In this document: piece after piece, positions 29,284 to 38,793 of the stretch
How the letters are laid out: each line of letters starts with the position of its first letter
How positions within the stretch are numbered: the stretch's first letter is position 1
Assembly (NCBI RefSeq): GCF_004361885.1
Contig: NZ_SNWH01000003.1
Span: 176,928-240,927 of the forward strand
Length of the DNA stretch: 64,000 nucleotides
Source of the DNA: Halomonas ventosae
GTDB taxonomy: Bacteria > Pseudomonadota > Gammaproteobacteria > Pseudomonadales > Halomonadaceae
Direction: 5' to 3'
Made by a program: the position numbers and the translations under genes
The notes under the pieces: generated by a model
The model's input: the letters and a program-made list of their open reading frames with translations, nothing else
What the model was told of the DNA's origin: nothing
Database searches by the model: none

Positions 29284-30117
29284 ATGACGCGCACCGCCTT
29301 TTTTATCTCCGACGGCACCGGCATCACCGCCGAAAGCCTGGGTCGCAGCCTGCTCGCTCAGTTCGAGAGCGTCGAGATCCGCATGCTCACCAAGCCCTAT
29401 ATCGACTCCCTGGAGAAAGCCCGTACCCTGGTGGCGATCATCGAGGCCACGGCGGTGCGCGATGGCGAGCAGCCGATCATTATCGATACCATCGTCGATG
29501 AGCAGATCCGCGAGGTGATCCGTCAGGCCCCAGGCTTCAAGGTCGACATCTTCTCGACCTTCCTCAAGCCGCTGGAGGAGGAGCTGGAAGCGCACTCCTC
29601 CTACAGTGTGGGTCGCACCCACGCCATCGGCCGCGACGATGTCTACATGGACCGCATCCACTCGGTGCACTTCGCCCTGGACAACGACGATGGAGCGCGC
29701 ACCCATCAGTATGACAAGGCCGACATCATCCTGGTGGGGGTCTCGCGCTGCGGCAAGACCCCCACCTCGCTCTACCTGGCCTTGCAGTTCGGCATCCGTG
29801 CCGCCAACTACCCGCTCACCGAGGACGACCAGGACGAGAACGGCACCCTCAAGCTACCCAAGGTGCTGGTTCCGCATCGCCATAAGCTGTTCGGGCTGAC
29901 CATCGACCCGCGCCGGCTGGCGGCGATCCGCCACGAGCGCCGACCCAATAGCCGGTATAGCTCCATGGACCAATGTGTCCAGGAGGTCGAGCAGGCCGAG
30001 GGCCTCTATCGCCAAATGCATATTCCCTATATCGACACCACCCGCTTTTCCGTAGAGGAGATCTCTACCCGGATGATCGCCGAGACGGGACTGACACGAC
30101 GGTTTTCGCCCAGATAG
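29284..30117 (+). CDS. ppsR: PEP synthase regulatory kinase/pyrophosphorylase
   Basis: Bifunctional regulator of 277 residues (DUF299). It inactivates PpsA by ADP-dependent threonine phosphorylation and reactivates it by phosphate-dependent removal. It opens with [20 protein letters not shown] and carries the P-loop GVSRCGKT at 152-159. ATG at 29284 is the family start. It is divergent from ppsA with a 271-base shared upstream region, the usual ppsA/ppsR pairing in gammaproteobacteria. Confidence 0.95.
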   Translation: MTRTAFFISDGTGITAESLGRSLLAQFESVEIRMLTKPYIDSLEKARTLVAIIEATAVRDGEQPIIIDTIVDEQIREVIRQAPGFKVDIFSTFLKPLEEELEAHSSYSVGRTHAIGRDDVYMDRIHSVHFALDNDDGARTHQYDKADIILVGVSRCGKTPTSLYLALQFGIRAANYPLTEDDQDENGTLKLPKVLVPHRHKLFGLTIDPRRLAAIRHERRPNSRYSSMDQCVQEVEQAEGLYRQMHIPYIDTTRFSVEEISTRMIAETGLTRRFSPR

Positions 30118-30253
30118 GCGCCTGGGACCAGCATGCGGATAACCGGCAACAGGTCTACGCGAAGGCGCTGTGACCCCATCCGTGGGCGCTACCGACACCA
30201 TCCCTGGCGTAGACCTCCGCTACAACCTGTCCACGGCACCGCCAGTTAGTTTC

Positions 30254-31459
30254 TTACCTGACCACGCCTGCCTGTCTGAGCTTGGCAATATCCTCGGACG
30301 AGAGACCCATCTCGGCGAGAATCGCATCGCTGTCCTGACCGAGCCGGGGTGGGGCCACCTCGCTGGTGACGGATTCGCCGTCGAAGCGCAGAGGGTTGGC
30401 AACCTGGGGCACCTCTAGATCGCCACGCCGCAGCGTCCGGTGTAGGCCGCGATGGCGTACCTGAGGGTCGTCGAAGACCTCGGTCAGGGTGTTGATGGGT
30501 CCGGCGGGGAGTCCACGCGCCTCCATCTCGGCCAACCACTCATCACGGCCCCGCTCGAGCAGGATCTTCTGGATGAGCGAGACCAGCACCTGCCGGTTGC
30601 CTACCCGAGCGCCATTGGTGGCATAGGCGGGATCCTCGGCCCACTCGGGATGACCCAGCAGCTCGGCGAGACGCGCGAACTGGGCATCATTGCCCACAGT
30701 GAGCACCAGATGGCCATCGCCACAGGCGAACGCCTGGTAGGGCACGATATTGGGATGGGCGTTGCCATGGCGCTCGGGAGAACGGCCTTCAACCAGCGCA
30801 TTGAGCGCCTGGTTGGCCAGGGTGGCCACCTGCACGTCGAGCAGTGCCAGGTCGATATGCCGCCCCTGGCCGGTGCGCGCGCGCTCCTGAAGGGCGGCGA
30901 GCACCCCTACGCTGGCATAGAGTCCGGTCATCACGTCGGTAATCGCCACGCCTGTCTTCATGGGCATGCCATCGGGCTCGCCGGTCAGGCTCATCAAGCC
31001 ACCCATGGCCTGGATCATGAAGTCGTAGCCGGCCCGATGGGCATAGGGGCCGTCCTGGCCAAAGCCGGTAATCGAGCAACCGATCAGGCGCGGGTTGAGC
31101 GCCCGCAGGCTGGGGTAGTCGAGGCCATAGCGAGCCAGCCCGCCGACCTTGAAATTCTCGAGCAGGATATCGGCGCCCTTCGCCAGTGCCCGGACCAGCG
31201 CCTGTCCACCCTCGGTGGCGATGTCCACGGCCAGCGACTGCTTGCCGCGGTTGGCGCACAGAAAATAGGCCGCCACCCGCTCGGCATCATCCTCTCCGGT
31301 CAGCCAGGGAGGGCCCCAGCCACGGGTATCGTCACCGCGCGAAGGGTGTTCGACCTTGATCACCCGGGCGCCCAGGTCGGCCAGCAGCTGGCCGGCCCAG
31401 GGGCCGGCCAGTACCCGCGACATGTCGAGCACCGTGATGCCGTCCAACGGTTTGCTCAT
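30254..31459 (-). CDS. CaiB/BaiF family CoA-transferase (probable glutarate CoA-transferase)
   Basis: Class III CoA-transferase of 401 residues. It begins MSKPLDGITVLDMSRVLAGPW, and the catalytic aspartate is probably Asp146 in GYDFMIQAMGG. Class III enzymes move CoA between carboxylic acids. The gene immediately follows a glutaryl-CoA dehydrogenase gene (144 bases apart, same strand), the arrangement of gcdH-gcdG, so succinyl-CoA:glutarate CoA-transfer in lysine/glutarate breakdown is the best guess. AGGAG sits 7 bases before ATG 31459. The substrate is inferred from context only. Confidence 0.87.
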   Translation of the reverse strand: MSKPLDGITVLDMSRVLAGPWAGQLLADLGARVIKVEHPSRGDDTRGWGPPWLTGEDDAERVAAYFLCANRGKQSLAVDIATEGGQALVRALAKGADILLENFKVGGLARYGLDYPSLRALNPRLIGCSITGFGQDGPYAHRAGYDFMIQAMGGLMSLTGEPDGMPMKTGVAITDVMTGLYASVGVLAALQERARTGQGRHIDLALLDVQVATLANQALNALVEGRSPERHGNAHPNIVPYQAFACGDGHLVLTVGNDAQFARLAELLGHPEWAEDPAYATNGARVGNRQVLVSLIQKILLERGRDEWLAEMEARGLPAGPINTLTEVFDDPQVRHRGLHRTLRRGDLEVPQVANPLRFDGESVTSEVAPPRLGQDSDAILAEMGLSSEDIAKLRQAGVVR

Positions 31460-31603
31460 CTGCAGCTCCTTGCTCACTCGGGGCCGATCCAAAACAAGCG
31501 CCGGACCGTCGAGCAGGCGTTATGAATATGGTGCTTAGACCTCCTATTCTTCGGCCTACCCCCGGCGCCCCGCGTTATCTTCAGCCGATTGCGTTCTGGT
31601 GCA

Positions 31604-32785
31604 TCAGCCGGTAAAGGCCTGGATACCGGTCTGAGCACGCCCGAGGATCAGCGCGTGGACGTCATGGGTACCCTCGTAGGTATTGACCGCCTCGAGGTTC
31701 ATCACGTGGCGGATCACGTGGTACTCATCGCTGATGCCGTTGCCGCCATGCATGTCGCGGGCCACCCGAGCGATGTCCAGCGCCTTGCCGCAGTTGTTGC
31801 GCTTGATCAGCGAGATCGCCTCCGGCACCAGCTGGCCATCGTCGATCATGCGACCCACGCGCAGTGCCGCTTGCAAGCCCAGGGCGATCTCGGTTTGCAT
31901 GTCGGCGAGCTTCTTCTGAATCAGCTGGTTGGCGGCCAAGGGACGGCCGAACTGCTTGCGCTCCAGGGTATAGTCGCGCCCCGCATGCCAGCACGCCTCG
32001 GCGGCCCCCATGGTGCCCCAGGCAATGCCGTAGCGGGCGCGGTTGAGGCAGGAGAACGGGCCCTTGAGGCCAGTGACGTTCGGCAGGCGTTGGTCATCGG
32101 AGACTTCCACGTCCTGCATGGCGATCTGGCCGGTGATGGAGGCGCGCAGGCTGAACTTGCCCTCGATCTTGGGTGCCGAGAGCCCCTTCATGCTCTTCTC
32201 GAGGATGAAGCCGTTAACTACCCCCTCGTCATCTCGCGCCCAGACCACGAAGACGTCGGCGATGGGCGAATTGGTGATCCAGGTCTTGGTGCCGTTGAGC
32301 CGCCAGCCGCCGTCGGTGCGCGTGGCACGGGTACTCATGCCGCCGGGGTCGGAGCCATGGTCGGGCTCGGTGAGGCCGAAGGCCCCCACCCACTCGCCGC
32401 TGGCCAGCTTGGGCAGGTACTTCTCGCGCTGCTCCTCGCTGCCGAAGGCATGAATCGGGTACATCACCAGGCTCGACTGCACGCTCATGGCGCTGCGGTA
32501 GCCGGAGTCGACGCGCTCTACTTCTCTGGCAATCAGGCCATAACTGACGTAGTTCAGTCCCGCGCAGCCGTAGCCGTCGATGGTCGCGCCAAGCAGGCCC
32601 AGCTCGCCCATCTCGGTCATGATCTCGCGTTCGAAGCGCTCGTGACGGTTGGCCTCCAGCACTCGCGGCAGCAGCTTCTCCTGGCAATAGTCGTGGGCGG
32701 TCTGCAGGACCATGCGCTCGTCCTCGGAGAGCTGGTCGACGAGGCGGAAGGGGTCGTCCCAGGTGACGGGGGTGATCTGGCTCAT
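31604..32785 (-). CDS. gcdH: Glutaryl-CoA dehydrogenase
   Basis: FAD-dependent acyl-CoA dehydrogenase of 393 residues that oxidises and decarboxylates glutaryl-CoA to crotonyl-CoA. Family-specific blocks are visible: [19 protein letters not shown] near the start, [14 protein letters not shown] (FAD/substrate loop), and [20 protein letters not shown], where the Glu is the catalytic base and the sequence matches glutaryl-CoA rather than short-chain dehydrogenases. ATG at 32785 has GAGG about 8 bases upstream. It probably heads an operon with the CoA-transferase. An inverted repeat lies 32-54 bases upstream. Confidence 0.93.
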   Translation of the reverse strand: MSQITPVTWDDPFRLVDQLSEDERMVLQTAHDYCQEKLLPRVLEANRHERFEREIMTEMGELGLLGATIDGYGCAGLNYVSYGLIAREVERVDSGYRSAMSVQSSLVMYPIHAFGSEEQREKYLPKLASGEWVGAFGLTEPDHGSDPGGMSTRATRTDGGWRLNGTKTWITNSPIADVFVVWARDDEGVVNGFILEKSMKGLSAPKIEGKFSLRASITGQIAMQDVEVSDDQRLPNVTGLKGPFSCLNRARYGIAWGTMGAAEACWHAGRDYTLERKQFGRPLAANQLIQKKLADMQTEIALGLQAALRVGRMIDDGQLVPEAISLIKRNNCGKALDIARVARDMHGGNGISDEYHVIRHVMNLEAVNTYEGTHDVHALILGRAQTGIQAFTG

Positions 32786-32816
32786 GGGGGAATCCTCGCG
32801 TAGCGAACAGATAATT

Positions 32817-32839
32817 TCTACATTTTGAATGAATGTAGA
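32817..32839. promoter_or_regulatory. Inverted repeat upstream of gcdH, candidate operator
   Basis: TCTACATT (32817-32824) and AATGTAGA (32832-32839) form an 8-7-8 perfect inverted repeat, centred about 43 bases before the gcdH start. The position suits an operator for a dedicated regulator, such as a GcdR-like LysR protein encoded elsewhere. Confidence 0.5.
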
Positions 32840-33022
32840 CCAGATGCAGCTTTCTGCCAAGTCCCGCGTGGTCGGCGTACGTCGGCCAGCCGCTACCCAG
32901 GCCAGCGGCACGGTCAGCACGAAGCGTCTGCCCCGAGAGTTGCATGGCCCGCGCGTGGCGGGATCGTGATGCAAGGGAGGAGGACGGAAAAGCGGGTACG
33001 CTCATGCCGGGTCTCGACGGAA

Positions 33023-33064
33023 AAGGAAACCCTCCAGCAGTTTACTCTGCTGGAGGGTTTCCTT
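33023..33064 (-). terminator. Strong terminator after mmsB
   Basis: An unusually long perfect stem of 18 bp (33023-33040 paired with 33047-33064) with a 6-base loop lies 21 bases beyond the mmsB stop. On the minus strand the stem ends in TTTCCTT and is followed by TTCC. It should isolate the valine operon from gcdH. Confidence 0.8.
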
Positions 33065-33085
33065 GGCCGCTTGGCCGCTCGGTGC

Positions 33086-33988
33086 TTACTTCTCCTCGCC
33101 CTGGCGGTAGAGGGTCTGGATGCTGGAGAAGTCGAGTTGGCCACTGCCCTGGGCGCTGTGCAGGGCGAAGAGGTTGCGCGCCTGGGAGCCCATCGGCACG
33201 GTGGACTTCGAGCCCAGCGCCAACTCCCAGGCCAGCCCCAGGTCCTTGGCCATCAGGTCGGTCAAAAAGCCGCCCTGGTAGTCCCGCGAAGCGGCGGTGC
33301 CCTCCATCACCCCGGGCCAGGGGTTGTAGACGTTGAGCGCCCAGTTACCCCCGCTGCTCTGCTTCATGATCTCGGAGAGCACGGCCGGGTCCATACCGTT
33401 CTTCACGCCCAGCGCCAGGGCCTCGGCGGTGCCCGACATCAGGATGCCCAGCAGCATGTTGTTGCAGATCTTGGCCACCTGACCGGCCCCCGCCTCGCCG
33501 GCGTGGAAGATATTCTTGCCCATGGCCTCGAGCAGCGGCTTGGCCTTGTCGAAACCGGCCGCATCGCCGCCGACGATAAAGGTCAGGGTGCCCGCCTGGG
33601 CGCCGCCCACACCGCCCGATACCGGGGCATCCAGGTAGGTGAAGCCGCGCTCGGCGGCGGCCGCCGCCACCAGGCGGGCATCGTCCGGGGCGATGGTCGA
33701 GGAGTCGACCAGCAGCGGCGCTCCCTCGAGGGTATCGAGCAGCCCCGGCGTGCCGTCGCGCCCCAAATAGAGCCCTTTGACGTGCGCCCCGGCCGGCAGC
33801 ATGGAGACCACCACATCCGCCCCTTTGGCGGCCGCCTCGGCGCTGGCGGCGCGCCGTGCGCCCTGCCCTTCTAGTGACTGGATGGCGCTCTCAACCAGGT
33901 CGAAAACGCTGACGTCATGGCCGGCCTTGACCAGGTTGGTGGCCATGGGCGCGCCCATGTTGCCAAGGCCGATGAAGGCGATGTTCAT
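33086..33988 (-). CDS. mmsB: 3-hydroxyisobutyrate dehydrogenase
   Basis: NAD-dependent enzyme of 300 residues that oxidises 3-hydroxyisobutyrate to methylmalonate semialdehyde in valine breakdown. The Rossmann motif GLGNMG is at 7-12, the substrate-binding DAPVSGGVGGAQAGTL block is in the middle, and the catalytic Lys is in GAGQVAKICNNMLLG. Length is standard. It is the last gene of an operon with the hydrolase (66 bases upstream) and an acyl-CoA dehydrogenase, which supports this substrate over other beta-hydroxyacids. Confidence 0.94.
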   Translation of the reverse strand: MNIAFIGLGNMGAPMATNLVKAGHDVSVFDLVESAIQSLEGQGARRAASAEAAAKGADVVVSMLPAGAHVKGLYLGRDGTPGLLDTLEGAPLLVDSSTIAPDDARLVAAAAAERGFTYLDAPVSGGVGGAQAGTLTFIVGGDAAGFDKAKPLLEAMGKNIFHAGEAGAGQVAKICNNMLLGILMSGTAEALALGVKNGMDPAVLSEIMKQSSGGNWALNVYNPWPGVMEGTAASRDYQGGFLTDLMAKDLGLAWELALGSKSTVPMGSQARNLFALHSAQGSGQLDFSSIQTLYRQGEEK

Positions 33989-34054
33989 ACGCTGTGCTCC
34001 TTAATGATGGATCTCGTGAATGCTTTGGCGGCAGTGCGCAAGACTGGCCCGCCC

Positions 34055-35209
34055 CTACCCGACCCGATGGCCGACGCCGAGGTCGCGTAAAGGATGAGAC
34101 TCACTGGACCAGCGCGGGGTCAACAGCGCCTGGATGTCGGCCTGGGGCACCCCGGCGACACTGGCATGCTGCCAGTGCGGCGACTTATCCTTGTCGATCA
34201 GCAAGGCGCGCACCCCTTCGACGAAGTCTCCCTGGCAACAGCATTGCACCGACAGGCCGAGCTCGTCACGGAAGGCGTCGGCGAGGCTGGTGTGGGCGTG
34301 GCGTTCGAGCATGTGCCATACCAGCTGGGCCGTCATCGGACTACCGACCTGGAGACGTGCGCGGTTGGCGGCGAGCCAGGCGTCATCGCTGGTATCGCCC
34401 AAAATGCGCTTGACGGCCGTAGCGGCATCCACCCGCCCCACCAGCGCCTGGAGATGGTCGAGATGCGGCCACACCTGGCCGGCCGGCATGGCGCGGCGCT
34501 CCTCGTGGTCATCGAGCACTGTCTGCACCCCAGCCCGCAGGGCCGGCAGGCTGCGGTCGCCGCAATCGGCCTCCTTCAGGGCGCCGATCAACGCCTCGCG
34601 ACGCTCACGCGGAATAAAGCGGTCGGCCAGCCCCAGGTCCAGGGCGTCGCGGGCGTTGAGCTGGGCGCCGGTCAGGCCCAGGTAGGCTCCTATTCCGGGA
34701 GGCATGCGGCCCAGAAACCAGCTCGCCCCGATGTCGGGATAGAGACCGATAGTGATCTCAGGCATGGCGATGCGCGTGGTCTCGGTGGTCAGGCGCTGGA
34801 AGCCGCCGGCCATCAGGCCCAGGCCACCGCCCATGACGATGCCATCACCCCACACCAACAGCGGCTTGGGATAGGTGTGGATGCGGTAGTCAAGGCGATA
34901 CTCTGCCGAAAAGTAGGTCTCGGCGAACAGACCGTCACGGTCGACACTGCGGTTCTCGTCCTGCTCGGTCAACGAACGGTAGAGGGCCACCACGTCACCA
35001 CCGGCACAGAAGGCCTTGTCGCCGCTGCCCTCGAGCCACACCGCCACCACGCTGCGGTCCACCGCCCAGGCCTCGAGCTTGGCGTCGAGCTGGCGGATCA
35101 TCTCCAGCGACAGGGCGTTGAGCGACTTCGGGGCGTTGAGAGTGGCCATGCCGATGCGGCCGCCATCGCGGGTGGGTAGCTCGTCGAAGAGCACTGCAAG
35201 GTCCGACAT
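34055..35209 (-). CDS. 3-hydroxyisobutyryl-CoA hydrolase (enoyl-CoA hydratase/isomerase family)
   Basis: Crotonase-fold protein of 384 residues, longer than ordinary enoyl-CoA hydratases (about 260) and typical of HIBCH enzymes. It shows GRIGMATLNAPKSLNALSLEM, the oxyanion-hole block KAFCAGGDVVALYRS and GIVMGGGLGLMAGG. It would release CoA from 3-hydroxyisobutyryl-CoA. AGGAG is 8 bases before ATG 35209. It lies between the acyl-CoA dehydrogenase (10 bases upstream) and mmsB, so the three genes form one valine-degradation operon. Confidence 0.92.
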   Translation of the reverse strand: MSDLAVLFDELPTRDGGRIGMATLNAPKSLNALSLEMIRQLDAKLEAWAVDRSVVAVWLEGSGDKAFCAGGDVVALYRSLTEQDENRSVDRDGLFAETYFSAEYRLDYRIHTYPKPLLVWGDGIVMGGGLGLMAGGFQRLTTETTRIAMPEITIGLYPDIGASWFLGRMPPGIGAYLGLTGAQLNARDALDLGLADRFIPRERREALIGALKEADCGDRSLPALRAGVQTVLDDHEERRAMPAGQVWPHLDHLQALVGRVDAATAVKRILGDTSDDAWLAANRARLQVGSPMTAQLVWHMLERHAHTSLADAFRDELGLSVQCCCQGDFVEGVRALLIDKDKSPHWQHASVAGVPQADIQALLTPRWSSESHPLRDLGVGHRVG

Positions 35210-35219
35210 CCAGGATCTC

Positions 35220-36386
35220 CTACTGTAAGGATTCAATGACACCGTCGGCCAGCAGGCGACGGGCGACGATCAAGCGCATGATCTCGTTGGTGCCCTCAAG
35301 GATCTGATGCACCCGGGTATCACGGACCATGCGCTCCAGGGGGTACTCACGGATGTAACCATAGCCGCCATGCAGCTGCAGGGCCTCGTTGCAGACGGTG
35401 AAGCCCATGTCGGTGGCGAAGCGCTTGGCCATGGCGCAGTGGGCGGTAGCCTCGGGATCGTTCTGATCGAGACGCCAGGCGGCGTGACGCACCATCAGCC
35501 GTGCGGCAGTCAACTCGCTGGCCATGTCGGCAAGCTTGAACTGCAGGGCCTGGAACTGCGAGAGCTCACGGCCGAACTGCTTGCGCTCGGCAAGGTAGTC
35601 CCGCGACAGGGTTAATGCCTGCTGGGCCGCCCCCAGCGAGCAGCTGGCGATGTTTAGACGCCCGCCGTCGAGGCCCTTCATGGCAAACCGGAAGCCCTCG
35701 CCCTCCGCGCCCAGGCGATGGGTGACCGGCACCCGCACACCGTCGAAACTGACCAGCCGCGTCGGCTGGCTCTTCCAGCCCATCTTTTCCTCGTTCTTGC
35801 CGTATTCGATTCCTGCCGCATCGGCCGGCACCACGATCGCCGAGACACCGCCGGCGCCACTGTCGGGCGCGCCGGTGCGCGCCATCACCACCAGCACCTC
35901 GGTGGCCCCCGCGCCGGAGATGAACATCTTCGAGCCGCTGATCAGGTATTCGTCGCCCTCGCGCACCGCCTTGGTGCGCAGGCTGGCGGCATCGGAGCCG
36001 GCGCCAGGCTCGGTCAGGCAGTAGGAGCCGAGCGCTTCGCCGGCCACCATGGCAGGCACCCAGGCCTGGCGTAGGGCATCGTCGCCCCAGCTGGCGATCA
36101 TCCAGGTCACCATGTTGTGGATGGTCAGGTAGGCGGTGGTGGAGATGCAGCCCTGGGCCAGCTGCTCGAAGATCAGCGAGGCCTCGAGGCGCGAGAGGCC
36201 CAGGCCGCCATGTTCTTCCGGGGTATAGATGCCGAGAAAGCCCGCCTCGCCGGCCCGGCGGATGACGTCCACCGGGAAGTGGGAGCGCGCGTCCCAGTCG
36301 GCGGCATGCTCGGCGAGCTCGGCCCTGGCGAAATCGGCAGCCGCCGCGGCCAGCGCCTTCTGGTCATCGGTCAGGGAGAAGTCCAT
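35220..36386 (-). CDS. Acyl-CoA dehydrogenase, probable isobutyryl-CoA dehydrogenase
   Basis: FAD enzyme of 388 residues beginning MDFSLTDDQKALAAAAADFA. It has CLTEPGAGSDAASLRTKA (flavin-binding loop), AERKQFGRELSQFQALQFKLADM and QILEGTNEIMRLIVARRLL with the catalytic Glu. The family level is certain; the isobutyryl-CoA substrate is inferred from its position as first gene in front of the hydrolase and mmsB. ATG at 36386 is preferred; an upstream TTG at 36431 would start inside the regulatory region. It diverges from the MerR gene. Confidence 0.9.
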   Translation of the reverse strand: MDFSLTDDQKALAAAAADFARAELAEHAADWDARSHFPVDVIRRAGEAGFLGIYTPEEHGGLGLSRLEASLIFEQLAQGCISTTAYLTIHNMVTWMIASWGDDALRQAWVPAMVAGEALGSYCLTEPGAGSDAASLRTKAVREGDEYLISGSKMFISGAGATEVLVVMARTGAPDSGAGGVSAIVVPADAAGIEYGKNEEKMGWKSQPTRLVSFDGVRVPVTHRLGAEGEGFRFAMKGLDGGRLNIASCSLGAAQQALTLSRDYLAERKQFGRELSQFQALQFKLADMASELTAARLMVRHAAWRLDQNDPEATAHCAMAKRFATDMGFTVCNEALQLHGGYGYIREYPLERMVRDTRVHQILEGTNEIMRLIVARRLLADGVIESLQ

Positions 36387-36429
36387 GGGGAAACCCTCTT
36401 GTTCAACAATGGGGGAAATGGCTGACGCC

Positions 36430-36449
36430 AACCTAGCATTTGCTAGGTT
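36430..36449. promoter_or_regulatory. 9-2-9 perfect inverted repeat in the divergent promoter region
   Basis: AACCTAGCATTTGCTAGGTT is a perfect inverted repeat (9-bp arms, 2-base centre), located 44-63 bases upstream of the acyl-CoA dehydrogenase start. It is unrelated in sequence to the nearby MerR-type palindrome, so it may bind a second regulator. Confidence 0.5.
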
Positions 36450-36481
36450 TATCCCATATCACGCCTTGGTCGAACAAGCAC

Positions 36482-36497
36482 TTTACGTTAACGTAAA
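36482..36497. promoter_or_regulatory. Perfect palindrome, candidate LiuR operator
   Basis: TTTACGTTAACGTAAA is a perfect 16-bp palindrome between the divergent acyl-CoA dehydrogenase and MerR genes. It resembles the TTTACGT-type sites I recall for the MerR-family regulator LiuR of branched-chain amino acid catabolism, and the adjacent gene encodes such a protein. Confidence 0.75.
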
Positions 36498-36564
36498 CCT
36501 CGTTTAGGGTTGCCAGACGAGGTGAGAAACCGCCGGTTCACCACCCGCTCACAGGATCGATGTC

Positions 36565-37008
36565 ATGACACAGACAAGCGCCCCGGCCAACGAGGCCAGC
36601 CAGGAGGCCCTGCCCCGCCAGCACCGACACTACAGCATCGGCGAGCTGGCGAGGATGTTTGAGGTCACGCCACGCACCATCCGCTTCTACGAACAGGAAG
36701 GCCTGCTGGCGCCGTACCGCGAGGGACAGAAGCGCATCTACCGTGAGAAGGATCGGGTGCGCCTGAAACTCACTCTGCGCGGCAAGCGGTTGGGGTTCTC
36801 GCTGGCCGAGATCCGCGAGGTGGTGACGATGTACGACGCCATGCCCGACGGCAACGCACGCCAGCTCTGGCGCCTGCTGGAGATACTGGCCGAAAAGCGC
36901 GACAACCTCGAGCGTCAGCTGGAGGATATCCGCCTGATGCGCAAGGAGATCGATGACGTCGACCAACGTGCCCGGCAGGTACTGCGCGGACTCGGCCAGG
37001 AGGCATGA
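36565..37008 (+). CDS. liuR: MerR-family regulator, LiuR type
   Basis: Regulator of 147 residues. The MerR winged helix is at about 23-90: YSIGELARMFEVTPRTIRFY, EQEGLLAPYREGQKRIYRE, RLKLTLRGKRLGFSLAEIRE. A coiled-coil dimerisation helix follows (ILAEKRDNLERQLEDIRLMRKE). It has no metal-binding cysteines, and the sequence fits the LiuR branch, which represses branched-chain amino acid degradation until a CoA metabolite is present. It sits next to the valine operon and a perfect palindrome. The acyl-CoA synthetase follows 96 bases downstream on the same strand. Confidence 0.83.
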   Translation: MTQTSAPANEASQEALPRQHRHYSIGELARMFEVTPRTIRFYEQEGLLAPYREGQKRIYREKDRVRLKLTLRGKRLGFSLAEIREVVTMYDAMPDGNARQLWRLLEILAEKRDNLERQLEDIRLMRKEIDDVDQRARQVLRGLGQEA

Positions 37009-37104
37009 GCATCGAACAGGCGACCCGGCGCCGCCTAAGCGGACCACGACGTCATCACCCGTTTCACGCCCACAGGCACAGGCCACAACAAGACGAGAAA
37101 CACC

Positions 37105-38793
37105 ATGACACGCCAACATCAATCGATCAGCTATGTCAGCGGCATCAGCGACACACCTCTCAAAGGCCAGACCATCGGCGACTGCTTCGACGACACCGTG
37201 GCACGTTTCGCCGAGCGCGATGCCCTGATAAGCCGCCACCAGGAGCTGCGTTACAGCTGGAAGGCACTGCAGCAAACCGTCAACCAGGCGGCACGCGCGC
37301 TGATCGCCCTGGGGGTGGACAAGGGCGACCGAGTCGGTATCTGGTCGCCCAACTGCGCGGAATGGACCATCACCCAGCTCGCCACAGCGAAGATCGGCGC
37401 CATTCTCGTCAATATCAACCCCAGCTATCGCACCCATGAGCTCGAGTATGCACTCAAGCAGTCGAGCACCTCGACGCTGGTGCTGCAGGGCGCCTTCAAG
37501 GCCTCGGACTATGTCGCCACCCTGGCGGAGCTCGCCCCGGAGCTACGCGATGGTGCTCCCGGCAACTTCTCCTGTCAGCGCCTGCCCGAACTCAAGCGGG
37601 TGATCTGCCTTGATGCCGAGCGCGCGCTGACCGGTATGCTGACCTGGCCGCAGATGCTGACCCATGCCGAGGAGGTGTCCGCGGACCACCTGGCCGATGT
37701 CCAGGCCAGCCTGCAGTTCGATGACCCAATCAACATCCAGTACACCTCGGGAACCACGGGGGCACCCAAGGGAGCCACCCTCTCCCACCACAACATCCTC
37801 AACAATGGCTTCTTCGTAGCGCGCACCATAGACCTCTGCGAGACCGACCGCATGGTGATCCCGGTTCCGCTCTACCACTGCTTCGGCATGGTGATGGGCA
37901 ACCTGGGTTGTGTGACCCACGGCGCCACCATGATCTACCCGGGCGACGGCTTTGACCCTGAGCAGACGCTGCGTGCCGTCTCCGAGGAGAAGGCCACCAC
38001 CCTCTACGGCGTGCCGACCATGTTCATCGCCGAACTGGAGCACCCGGCCTTCGAGACCTTCGATTTATCCAGCCTGCGTAACGGCATCATGGCCGGCTCC
38101 ATCTGCCCCATCGAGGTGATGCGCAAGGTCATCGATCGCATGAACATGCAGGACGTCACCATCAGCTACGGCATGACCGAGACCAGCCCGGTGAGCATCC
38201 AGACCCAGACCGATGCGCCGCTGGAGAAGCGAGTTACCACCGTGGGCACCATTCACCCTCACCTGGAGGTCAAGCTGGTGAGCCCCGATACCGGCGCCGT
38301 GGTGCCCCGCGGCGAGACCGGCGAGCTATGCACCCGCGGTTACAGCGTGATGCTCGGCTACTGGGAGAACCAGGAAGCCACCGACAAGGCCATCGACCGG
38401 GCCGGCTGGATGCACAGCGGTGACCTTGCCACCATGGACGACGAGGGCTATGTGGCGATCGTCGGGCGCATCAAGGACATGATCATTCGCGGCGGCGAGA
38501 ATATCTATCCGCGCGAGGTCGAAGACTTCCTCTACACCCACCCGGCCATCTCAGACGTGCAGGTGATCGGCGTGCCCGACGAAAAATATGGCGAGGAAGT
38601 GATGGCCTGGGTCAAGCTGAGCGAAGGCGAGTCGCTCAGCGAGGAGGAGCTCAAGGCCTTCTGCAAGGGGCAGATCGCCCACTACAAGGTTCCTCGCTAC
38701 GTGAAGTTCGTCGACGACTTCCCGATGACCGTCACCGGCAAGATCCAGAAGTTCAAGATGCGCGAGGAAGCCACCCACGAGCTGGGACTGTGA
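37105..38793 (+). CDS. Acyl-CoA synthetase (AMP-forming)
   Basis: Adenylate-forming enzyme of 562 residues that activates a carboxylic acid to its CoA ester. The P-loop is [11 protein letters not shown] at 213-223; further motifs are [10 protein letters not shown], and the hinge and C-terminal lysine block [12 protein letters not shown]. The closest groups are medium/long-chain fatty-acyl-CoA ligases (FadD-like/AMP-binding). Its place after liuR suggests activating a short or branched acid, but the substrate is not readable from sequence. The ribosome site is weak. A perfect hairpin follows directly after the stop. Confidence 0.9.
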   Translation: MTRQHQSISYVSGISDTPLKGQTIGDCFDDTVARFAERDALISRHQELRYSWKALQQTVNQAARALIALGVDKGDRVGIWSPNCAEWTITQLATAKIGAILVNINPSYRTHELEYALKQSSTSTLVLQGAFKASDYVATLAELAPELRDGAPGNFSCQRLPELKRVICLDAERALTGMLTWPQMLTHAEEVSADHLADVQASLQFDDPINIQYTSGTTGAPKGATLSHHNILNNGFFVARTIDLCETDRMVIPVPLYHCFGMVMGNLGCVTHGATMIYPGDGFDPEQTLRAVSEEKATTLYGVPTMFIAELEHPAFETFDLSSLRNGIMAGSICPIEVMRKVIDRMNMQDVTISYGMTETSPVSIQTQTDAPLEKRVTTVGTIHPHLEVKLVSPDTGAVVPRGETGELCTRGYSVMLGYWENQEATDKAIDRAGWMHSGDLATMDDEGYVAIVGRIKDMIIRGGENIYPREVEDFLYTHPAISDVQVIGVPDEKYGEEVMAWVKLSEGESLSEEELKAFCKGQIAHYKVPRYVKFVDDFPMTVTGKIQKFKMREEATHELGL

